Assembly (NCBI GenBank): GCA_032160545.1
Contig: JAVHVN010000087.1
Span: 1-5,574 of the forward strand
Direction of reading: 5' to 3'
DNA: 5,574 nucleotides
DNA from: DATGFB01 sp032160545
GTDB lineage: Bacteria > Actinomycetota > Actinomycetes > Mycobacteriales > Jatrophihabitantaceae
Shown: one piece after another, positions 1 to 4,537 of the stretch
Numbering within the stretch: the stretch's first letter is position 1
Layout of the letters: the number at the start of each line of letters is the position of its first letter
Made by a program: the position numbers and the translations under genes
Notes under the pieces: generated by a model
Seen by the model: only the letters and a program-made list of their open reading frames with translations
The model's database searches: none
Told to the model about the DNA's origin: nothing

Positions 1-288
1 GCCACCACCCTCGCCATGGACGGGACGAACATCGTCGGGCTGCTCAACGAGCTGGAAGCCGACAAGCTCATCGAACGCCGGCGCTCACCCGAGGACCGGC
101 GACGCCACCTGGTCGAGCTCACCGATGCCGGCGCCAAGCGACTCGCGAAGGCCGAATGCGCGCTGGCAGAGGTCGAGCAAGAGGTGCTCGGCGCACTCGA
201 TGCGAGTCAGCGCGAAACGCTCTACAACCTGCTCCAGCTGGCGGCCGCCGGCACCGGGGCGAGCTGCGCCCAAGCCCTGGTCGAATAG
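1..288 (+). CDS. MarR-family transcriptional regulator, C-terminal part (5' end outside window)
   Basis: The frame is open from base 1 and ends with TAG at 286-288, giving 95 visible residues; family members usually have about 140-160, so the N-terminal helices and start codon lie upstream of the window. Fragment residues ~6-19 (MDGTNIVGLLNELE) match the recognition helix of the MarR winged helix. Residues 26-41 (RRRSPEDRRRHLVELT) are the classic MarR beta-hairpin wing with its D-R-R core, followed by the 'T-D-A-G' turn and a long C-terminal dimerisation helix (residues 45-82). MarR proteins are dimeric DNA-binding repressors, often released by small phenolic or lipophilic ligands; nothing here reveals the ligand. 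The downstream neighbour is a broken phosphoesterase, so the regulated genes are more likely upstream or divergent. The family call is confident; the target is unknown. Confidence 0.9.
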   Translation, partial: ATTLAMDGTNIVGLLNELEADKLIERRRSPEDRRRHLVELTDAGAKRLAKAECALAEVEQEVLGALDASQRETLYNLLQLAAAGTGASCAQALVE

Positions 289-304
289 CCGGATCTCGTT
301 CCGG
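289..304 (+). terminator. Weak hairpin directly after the MarR stop codon
   Basis: CCGGA (289-293) and TCCGG (300-304) form a 5-bp stem with a 6-nt loop immediately after the stop codon, followed by a short GTTT. A second small hairpin, AGGCG-GTCA-CGCCT (309-322), follows at once. Together they could end transcription, but both stems are short and there is no real U-tract, so this is tentative. Confidence 0.25.
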
Positions 305-396
305 GTTTAGGCGGTCACGCCTCGCCAAGCCGCGCGATGAGGTTCGCGAGGCTAACGAAACGGTTCGGCCGAGCCGACGCGGTCCAGTCAGGCGTG

Positions 397-411
397 CCGG
401 ACGCTGCCCGA
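397..411 (+). repeat. 15-bp direct repeat, copy 1
   Basis: CCGGACGCTGCCCGA occurs here, just upstream of the phosphoesterase relic, and again exactly at 3044-3058 in the GH16 leader. Both copies are outside confident coding sequence. Each is preceded by the pattern GGTTCGC-N5-TAACGAAA (341-360 here; 2954-2973 in the other copy). The origin is unknown; it could be chance in GC-rich DNA or the remains of a shared promoter or element. Confidence 0.45.
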
Positions 412-439
412 ACCGACCAGGACCGCTACGCCGAGGACG

Positions 440-1045
440 ATGATCGCTCACTTCGGAACGGCGTCGCGCCCTCGCGGTCACGGCTTCGGCCCGGACGGAC
501 GTCCCTACTACCGCTACGACCACGAGCGGGTCACGATCCTCGTGCTCGGCACGGTGGATGAGCACGGCGGCTGGCAGGGATCGCTTGATCGCGACCGGTT
601 CGACTGGCTCGAGTCGCAGCTGAGCGCCGCTGATGTTGGCGGTCGCCACGTGATCCTGGCGAGCCACCATCCACTTGCCACCCTCGTCAACGACCGGCAC
701 CCGGACGGCGCGCAGCACCGAGTCCTCGCACCCGAACTGGCTGCGACCCTCGCGGCGCATCCGTGCGTCGTGCTCTGGCTCAACGGCCACACGCACCGCA
801 CGACCGCAGCCGCGCACGGCACCTGGTGGGAGATCACTACGCCGTCGCTGATCGACTGGCCGCAACAGCCCCGGATCGTCGAACTGCTGCACTCACCCGG
901 CACCCTGACGGTCGCGACGACCATGATCGACCACGCCGGCCGACCGCAACGGTCTGCTCCATCTGCCCGACCCCTGGCGCTGATCATGTGCTGCCCTACT
1001 CTGTTGCCAGCTTCGGGAGGGAGACCAGGTGAACGACACGGTTGA
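440..1045 (+). pseudogene. Metallophosphoesterase relic (C-terminal part only, frame-disrupted tail)
   Basis: The open frame from ATG 440 encodes 201 aa. Residues 74-78 (ASHHP) and 115-120 (NGHTHR) are the fourth and fifth metal-binding motifs of calcineurin-like phosphoesterases. Residues 5-60 and 129-166 (WWEITTPSLIDWPQQP, then TTMIDHAG) resemble the actinobacterial PPA1498-type family (TIGR03767, from memory). The D-x-H, GD-x-x-D and GNH[D/E] motifs that supply the other metal ligands are missing, and members of this family are about 500 aa, so well over half the protein is absent. After H165-A-G (to ~940) the frame loses family likeness and reads Arg/Ser/Pro-rich sequence to the TGA at 1043-1045. 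In frame 3 the stretch 942-980 reads DRNGLLHLPDPWR and stops at 981-983, much like the family's usual end. I infer N-terminal loss plus an internal deletion with a frameshift. There is no well-spaced RBS for 440 (GAGGA is only 2 nt away). An active enzyme is very unlikely. Confidence 0.75.
1015..1023 (+). promoter_or_regulatory. Strong Shine-Dalgarno that fixes the GTG start of the small membrane protein
   Basis: GGGAGGGAG lies 5 nt before GTG 1029. The alternative in-frame ATG at 1086 has no purine-rich site in front of it (it follows GACGTGTCCTGC), so 1029 is preferred. The site lies inside the out-of-frame tail of the phosphoesterase relic, which supports the view that the relic's nominal end is not under coding constraint. 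Confidence 0.6.
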
Positions 1046-1229
1046 CGCGCTGCCTTTGGATCCGTCGACACGCGACGTGTCCTGCATGGACAGCGACGAG
1101 ACCCCGCGAACGAGAAATCTTCGAATCCGGTGGTTGGTGCTCGTCGCCTCCTTGATCGCGATCGCGGCCTTGATCGCGATCGGCGGGATGGCCGCGGCCT
1201 CGGCCGGCGGCGGCTGTGGCGGCGGCTGA
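1029..1229 (+). CDS. Small single-span membrane protein with Gly-rich Cys tail
   Basis: This 66-aa protein starts at GTG 1029 behind a strong SD. Residues 1-34 are polar and acidic, ending in a basic patch (RTRNLRIR). Residues 35-58 (WLVLVASLIAIAALIAIGGMAAAS) form one strong transmembrane helix, and the protein ends in a tiny tail, AGGGCGGG (59-66). The basic patch before the helix predicts an inside N-terminus by the positive-inside rule, leaving the Gly/Cys tail outside. Its last 14 bases overlap the start of the 337-aa membrane protein, so the two are probably co-translated and may work together. Within the helix, a tandem DNA duplication encodes the LIAIA/LIAIG pair. I do not recognise a family. 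It could be a small subunit, an assembly factor or simply a leader whose translation opens the next start. An initiation at ATG 1086 would give 47 aa but has no RBS. Confidence 0.6.
   Translation: MNDTVDALPLDPSTRDVSCMDSDETPRTRNLRIRWLVLVASLIAIAALIAIGGMAAASAGGGCGGG
1150..1182 (+). repeat. 18-bp-period tandem duplication inside a transmembrane helix
   Basis: The 15-mer CCTTGATCGCGATCG occurs at 1150-1164 and again, identical, at 1168-1182. The 18-bp period adds exactly six residues, so the frame is kept and the hydrophobic helix gains a second LIAI unit. Each copy contains the self-complementary GATCGCGATC. Confidence 0.7.
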
Positions 1230-2229
1230 GTCCGTCCCGCGCGTCGTCGTCGGCGATCGCCGCCGGCGCGGCTGGTTGGTGGCCACCGTTGCCGCGACCG
1301 TGGCCCCGATCGCGTTCGCCGTTGTCAGCGCGCCGCCAGGCTCGGCGCCGGCGGGTGCCGCACTGACGTGGGTGCTTTTCGTCGGTTCATCCGTGCACGT
1401 CGCGTCGACCGCATGGTTCTACTGCGTGCCAGAGGTCCGGAAGCACATGGTGGCTCACCAGGTTCGCTATCTGCTTGTGCCCGCGTTCCTGGTCCTGGGG
1501 TGTGTGGTGACCGCGTCGGTCGTACCGGAGCGGCGCACGACCTGGCTGCTGCTGACGTTCTTCGGGTGGCAGTTCTTCCACTTCCAGAAGCAGAACCTGG
1601 GCTTGGCGGCGCTCGCGGCTCGCTCTCACGGTGCCGGCTCGCTGACCGTATGGGAGCGGCGTGCATTGACGGTTGCCGGCATCGGCGGAGTGGTCGCGCT
1701 CCTGGGGCATCCCGACTTGCTGCAGGTCGCGGGGGCGCACCGCACCAGCGCGCTGTTCGCTGCAGGCGGCGTGCTGTTCGCCTCCGGCGTCCTGGGCGGC
1801 GCATGGACCGCATCACGGCGGCGCAGTGGCCAGCGGCCGGCGCAGTTCCTCGCCGTGTACGCCGTGTCGCTGATCTTCTTCCTGCCGGTGTTCGTGTTCG
1901 CTTCGCCGTACGCCGCCGTTGCGGGCCTGACGATTGCGCACGGCCTGCAGTACTTGTTGATCATGGGTCTTGTCGCGGCCGGGCCCGCCAAGGTCGACTC
2001 CAGCGTCCTCGTGCTGGTCAACATCGCGCTGCTGCTCGGCCTCGGTTTGAACCGGATGTCGCACCTGCACGGCGCATCCGCCGCGGGGCGCGCGCTGTAC
2101 GGGCTCTTTCTCGGGCTCTCGGTGTCTCATTTCGTCATCGACGCCGGGCTGTGGCGGCTCCGCGACGAGTTCCCGCGCGCGTTCCTCACCCGGCGGCTGC
2201 CTTACCTGCTCGCACCCGCGCAGCTCTGA
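1216..2229 (+). CDS. Polytopic membrane protein rich in intramembrane histidines
   Basis: This 337-aa protein has about nine or ten hydrophobic segments, roughly residues 20-39, 47-68, 84-104, 108-133, 150-168, 178-198, 210-229, 232-256, 261-278 and 290-312, after a basic N-terminus (RRRR 15-18). Histidines recur in or at the ends of helices: H61 (SSVHVAS), H77 and H81, H122 (WQFFHFQKQN), H242 (IAHGLQYLL), H283/H285 and H305 (SHFVIDAGLWRLRDEF). The spread recalls membrane metalloenzymes and haem or pigment-binding proteins; the HGxQY and HFxxDAxxWR motifs look like conserved signature sites, but I cannot name the family. The GTG start overlaps the 66-aa gene by 14 nt and has no clear SD, which suggests translational coupling. 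GTG 1279 (V22) could be a later start but would lose the basic anchor. It is a real gene by its codon use and clean topology; the function is unassigned. Confidence 0.85.
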   Translation: MAAAESVPRVVVGDRRRRGWLVATVAATVAPIAFAVVSAPPGSAPAGAALTWVLFVGSSVHVASTAWFYCVPEVRKHMVAHQVRYLLVPAFLVLGCVVTASVVPERRTTWLLLTFFGWQFFHFQKQNLGLAALAARSHGAGSLTVWERRALTVAGIGGVVALLGHPDLLQVAGAHRTSALFAAGGVLFASGVLGGAWTASRRRSGQRPAQFLAVYAVSLIFFLPVFVFASPYAAVAGLTIAHGLQYLLIMGLVAAGPAKVDSSVLVLVNIALLLGLGLNRMSHLHGASAAGRALYGLFLGLSVSHFVIDAGLWRLRDEFPRAFLTRRLPYLLAPAQL

Positions 2230-2272
2230 CGAGACGCTGGTGCACCCAGGTCACCCACCCCGAAAGGCGATC

Positions 2273-2302
2273 TTGTCCTCGCCGATCCGGTGCCAATAGG
2301 CT
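2273..2302 (+). promoter_or_regulatory. Candidate promoter of the 121-aa protein gene
   Basis: TTGTCC (2273-2278) and TAGGCT (2297-2302, fitting the TANNNT -10 form of actinobacteria) are separated by 18 bp. Transcription would start near 2309 and leave a leader of about 45 nt ending in GGAGG (2343-2347), 6 nt before ATG 2354. This is pattern-based only, but it fits a gap of 124 bp after the membrane protein gene and independent transcription of the next gene. Confidence 0.4.
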
Positions 2303-2353
2303 CCGCGAGGAGGTCGAGCCCGGGTGGGCCGGCCATGAAAGCGGAGGCCCATC

Positions 2354-2719
2354 ATGGCGGCGATCCCCCCTGAGCTGATCAAGGTCTGGTCGAAGATGAA
2401 GGCCGACGCTCCGGCGGTCATCCGCAAGACCGGCATCGGCGTGATCCCTGAGGCGAGTCGCAAGGCGCTCGCGAAGGACACCGAGGCGCTGTTCAAGACT
2501 TTCGACCAGGGCCTCAAGCAGGCGATGCAGAAAGCGTCCCAGGCCAAGGACGAGGTCGCGGTGAAGAAGGCGCTGCTCGAGGTTCAGCGAATCATCACGG
2601 ACTACCAGGCCAAGACCACCCAGTGGGGCAACCAGGACAACGCCCTGCGGGCTGCCATCGTGAAGATGGTGCAGGGCAACCTGAAGAAGCTCGACGGCAT
2701 CGTGAAGGCCGGTCTGTAG
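2354..2719 (+). CDS. Lys-rich, probably all-helical cytosolic protein of unknown function
   Basis: This 121-aa protein starts at ATG 2354 behind GGAGG (2343-2347, 6-nt gap). It has 17 lysines (14%), no Cys and no His. There is no signal peptide or membrane segment. After a short N-terminal part (PPELIKVWSKMKADAPAVIRKTG, split by a G-I-G-V-I-P turn at 27-32), residues 33-88 read as long amphipathic helix (KALAKDTEALFKTFDQ, KQAMQKASQAKDEVAVKKALLEVQRIITDYQ), and 94-119 form a final helix (DNALRAAIVKMVQGNLKKLDGIVKAG). Third positions are strongly G/C on this strand, which identifies it as the coding one against a longer minus-strand frame. The shape suits a small helical bundle or a protein-binding or nucleic-acid-associated factor. 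I do not recognise the family. It appears to be a single-gene unit. Confidence 0.8.
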   Translation: MAAIPPELIKVWSKMKADAPAVIRKTGIGVIPEASRKALAKDTEALFKTFDQGLKQAMQKASQAKDEVAVKKALLEVQRIITDYQAKTTQWGNQDNALRAAIVKMVQGNLKKLDGIVKAGL

Positions 2720-2861
2720 CAACCCTGGTACGACCCACCGCATCTGCGCGAGCGCGACGAACAACCGAGGTTTCGCGAGGAAGAGCGCCGCGCCGGATTG
2801 AGCCACCACCTGCCCTGCGATCAAGCGGCGAGCGGTCAGAGGCGCTCCGCAATCAGCAGCG

Positions 2862-2878
2862 CATGACAATCTGTCATG
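2862..2878. promoter_or_regulatory. Perfect 7-3-7 palindrome, candidate operator
   Basis: CATGACA-ATC-TGTCATG is a perfect inverted repeat of 7-bp arms around 3 bp, in non-coding DNA about 240 bp before the GH16 start. The ATGACA/TGTCAT half-sites look like those bound by dimeric NarL/LuxR-type response regulators (DesR/LiaR-like); this is inference from memory. The site could control the GH16 gene or another promoter in the same gap. Confidence 0.5.
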
Positions 2879-2939
2879 ACCTCAAACGTCAACGGGACAG
2901 CGCCTTCGGCCGCTGCTAGCTTTCGAATATCTCGACCAG

Positions 2940-2954
2940 CGAATTGCAAATTCG
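2940..2954. promoter_or_regulatory. AT-rich 6-3-6 inverted repeat
   Basis: CGAATT-GCA-AATTCG is a perfect inverted repeat in the AT-rich part of the GH16 leader. A 6-3-6 match is expected about once by chance in a window of this size, so it is interesting mainly for its place next to the stronger palindrome and for standing out from GC-rich surroundings. Confidence 0.3.
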
Positions 2955-3043
2955 GTTCGCACCGATAACGAAAGCCGTTCTTGAGCGGTCACGATCCGCC
3001 GCTCGATTCCGCAGCATTACTTCAGCTGAGTTTGCTTCGATGT

Positions 3044-3058
3044 CCGGACGCTGCCCGA
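3044..3058 (+). repeat. 15-bp direct repeat, copy 2
   Basis: This is an exact copy of CCGGACGCTGCCCGA from 397-411, here about 60 bp before the GH16 start. GGTTCGC-N5-TAACGAAA precedes it at 2954-2973, as it does in the first copy, but the distance between the two blocks differs (90 against 56 bp). Confidence 0.45.
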
Positions 3059-3107
3059 CAGTCGCAGGCGCGTGTCTTTTAGGTCAGCCGGGCTACCGGC
3101 ATGAGAG

Positions 3108-3113
3108 ACGGAG
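3108..3113 (+). promoter_or_regulatory. RBS that decides the GH16 start
   Basis: ACGGAG ends 5 nt before ATG 3119. The upstream in-frame ATG 3101 has no SD (it follows GGCTACCGGC), and its extra six residues would put acidic and polar residues ahead of the signal peptide. ATG 3119 is therefore preferred. Confidence 0.55.
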
Positions 3114-3118
3114 TTGTC

Positions 3119-4039
3119 ATGCGCATTTCGGCGTTAGCTGCCGGTATTTCGGCCGTGATCATCGCTGCGGCGGTCCTGCCGAACGGCCCGGTGGGGGCAG
3201 CGGTGCGCGGGACGAGCGCCGCTGCCCCGACCTGTGGAGGCGTCAAGCTCGTCAAGAACGACGGCTCGGCGTGGACCTGCACCTTCACCGACGAATTCAG
3301 CGGCACGACCCTGGACGCGACGAAGTGGACGCCCCAGGTCACGGCCTCCAGCGGCTTCCACTCGGGGTCGGAGTGCTTCGTGAACTCGCCGAACAACCTC
3401 TCGGTGTCGGGCGGGACTCTGCAGCTGACGGTGCGCAAAGAGGCGTCGTCCTTCTACTGCAAGCAACCGCTGCCCAACCTCGGTTACGGGACCAGCTACA
3501 CCAGCGGCGCTGTCACGTCGATCGCGAAGTTCACTCAGGCGTACGGGCGATTCGATATTCGCGCGAAATTCCCCGCCGCCACCGTCCAGGGTTTGCAATC
3601 GTCACTCTGGCTCTGGCCGCAGAACTCGGTGAAATACGGTCCGATCTGGCCGATGTCCGGCGAGATCGACATCGCCGAGGAATACAGCAAGTACCCCGAC
3701 CGCGTCATTCCCACGGCCCATTACCTCGTCGATCCGCTCAGCATCAACGCCAAGAACAACACTAATACGTACACGAACTACCAGTGCTTGGTATCGAACG
3801 TTGCGGCCTTCCATGACTACGTCGTCGAGTGGACGCCGAACACCCTCAAGTTCGTCTACGACGGCAGCACCTGCCTCGTCGACAACTACCGCGCGCTGCT
3901 GCAGAGTGGAGCGAGACCGTTCGACCAGCCCTTCATGATGGCGATGACCCAGGCGCTCGGCATCGGCGACAACTCACCGAATGCCAACACGCCGCTGCCG
4001 GCGACGACGGAGATCGATTACGTGCGCGTCTGGAAGTAG
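3119..4039 (+). CDS. Secreted glycoside hydrolase family 16 enzyme (probable beta-glucanase)
   Basis: From ATG 3119 the protein has 306 aa. Residues 1-28 are a Sec signal peptide (MRI, hydrophobic 4-20, then a PVGA-A type cleavage region). The rest is one GH16 beta-jelly-roll domain. It opens with the typical 'FTDEFSGTTLDATKW' (56-70), continues through 'YTSGAVTSIAKFTQAYGRFDIRAKFP' elements (127-152; the Y-G-R-F-[DE]-[IV]-R-A-[KR] signature), and carries the catalytic site GEIDIAEEY with E182 (nucleophile), D184 and E187 (acid/base) in the ExDxxE spacing. It ends in 'EIDYVRVWK', the usual last GH16 strand, so it is complete. Cysteines 39, 54, 86, 114, 223 and 252 could form disulfides, fitting export. 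Family enzymes cleave or transfer beta-1,3/1,4-glucans, agar-type galactans or related polymers; the substrate cannot be read here, though a laminarinase-like role is most common in actinobacteria. No carbohydrate-binding module is present. It is transcribed alone, with a strong terminator 12 nt after the stop. Confidence 0.93.
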   Translation: MRISALAAGISAVIIAAAVLPNGPVGAAVRGTSAAAPTCGGVKLVKNDGSAWTCTFTDEFSGTTLDATKWTPQVTASSGFHSGSECFVNSPNNLSVSGGTLQLTVRKEASSFYCKQPLPNLGYGTSYTSGAVTSIAKFTQAYGRFDIRAKFPAATVQGLQSSLWLWPQNSVKYGPIWPMSGEIDIAEEYSKYPDRVIPTAHYLVDPLSINAKNNTNTYTNYQCLVSNVAAFHDYVVEWTPNTLKFVYDGSTCLVDNYRALLQSGARPFDQPFMMAMTQALGIGDNSPNANTPLPATTEIDYVRVWK

Positions 4040-4051
4040 CGCCAACTGGAC

Positions 4052-4091
4052 GTGGCGGCCTCCTGTAAACCCCCGCGCAGGAGGCCGCCGC
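4052..4091 (+). terminator. Strong hairpin terminator after the GH16 gene
   Basis: GGCGGCCTCCTG (4054-4065) pairs perfectly with CAGGAGGCCGCC (4078-4089) around a 12-nt loop. A T-G wobble and one more G-C pair extend the stem to 14 bp. It begins 12 nt after the GH16 stop codon. There is no U-tract, as is common for terminator hairpins in high-GC actinobacteria. Confidence 0.85.
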
Positions 4092-4537
4092 ACTTCCCAA
4101 GGAACGTGTCGCTATTGCGGCCGTTGATATGCATTCGAGATCATCGATGCCCGTTTATGCCGCTATTGCCGCTATGCCCATTGTTTGATCAGGGAATGGC
4201 GCGCCACGGGTATGCGGTCAGGAGTCCCGCGGTGCGCCGGAGCCGTTAGCCCGCGCTACCGGGCCGCGCCTGAAGCTGCATAACCTTTGCCCTGTATCAC
4301 CGGGGCGCCTGTGATCCGCCCGGTCGGGTCCGCCCGGCACAGGGACGACGGATCGCGGCAATTCAATCAGTTCGTATGCCCCCATCGCGCGAAATGTCCC
4401 GGCCCTGGCGCGTTGCCAATGCCAGGTGAACTCGCGCAATTCGGCAGTTGCTGCTGTAATTCGCGCTTGCGCATTTCTGGCGGGGGCGCCGAAATGGCAT
4501 GTCGAAATTGTCGCAATCACACGGGGGAAAAACGATC
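4092..4537 (+). other. Long non-coding leader region of the surface protein gene
   Basis: No supported gene lies in these ~450 bases. What can be seen: an exact tandem 9-mer TGCCGCTAT (4158-4166, 4167-4175); the palindrome TGGCGCGCCA (4197-4206); TCCGCCCGG twice, 14 bp apart (4315-4323, 4329-4337); a stem CCTGGC/GCCAGG (4404-4409, 4421-4426); and TGTAAT at 4455-4460, which resembles a -10 box but lacks a matching -35. The region ends with GGGGGA (4523-4528), the RBS of the next gene. I could not match a known riboswitch, and in particular did not find the conserved parts of the c-di-AMP ydaO type that often precedes actinobacterial wall genes. If transcribed from far upstream, it would make a long structured 5' UTR. 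Confidence 0.5.

Larger units (their letters stand above)
2720..3118 (+). other. Non-coding stretch ahead of the GH16 gene
   Basis: I see no gene here. The left part (2720-2860) is GC-rich without a convincing terminator; the only long-range match is GAGCGCC (2783-2789) with GGCGCTC (2841-2847), whose loop of 51 nt is too long. The right part is distinctly more AT-rich around 2918-2980, as promoter regions often are, and carries two inverted repeats (2862-2878 and 2940-2954). No -35/-10 pair with normal spacing stood out. A 15-bp repeat shared with position 397 lies at 3044-3058. Confidence 0.6.

Noticed and set aside
119..892. Long minus-strand frame across the MarR end and the phosphoesterase relic
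   Set aside because: Arg/Pro-rich composition without any recognisable motif. It spans two regions with clear homology on the + strand.
1067..1081. 6-3-6 inverted repeat GACACG-CGA-CGTGTC
   Set aside because: It lies inside the small membrane protein's coding region, and one such match is expected by chance in a window this long.
1368..2378. 336-codon + frame overlapping the 337-aa membrane protein
   Set aside because: It is extremely Arg/Ala-rich with no hydrophobic pattern, while the other frame gives a clean polytopic membrane protein. It is a typical GC-rich shadow.
2186..2869. Long minus-strand frame (227 codons) opposite the 121-aa gene
   Set aside because: It is Leu/Arg/His-rich in the way antisense frames of GC-rich genes are, and has no convincing RBS. 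The + frame has strong G/C third positions, a good SD and a promoter-like sequence.
2944..3765. 273-codon + frame overlapping the GH16 gene
   Set aside because: The GH16 frame has a signal peptide, catalytic ExDxxE site and complete ends. The other frame is Arg-rich and has no motif.
4092..4537. Possible c-di-AMP (ydaO-type) riboswitch before a wall-protein gene
   Set aside because: The position is right for one, but I did not find the conserved segments of that RNA.
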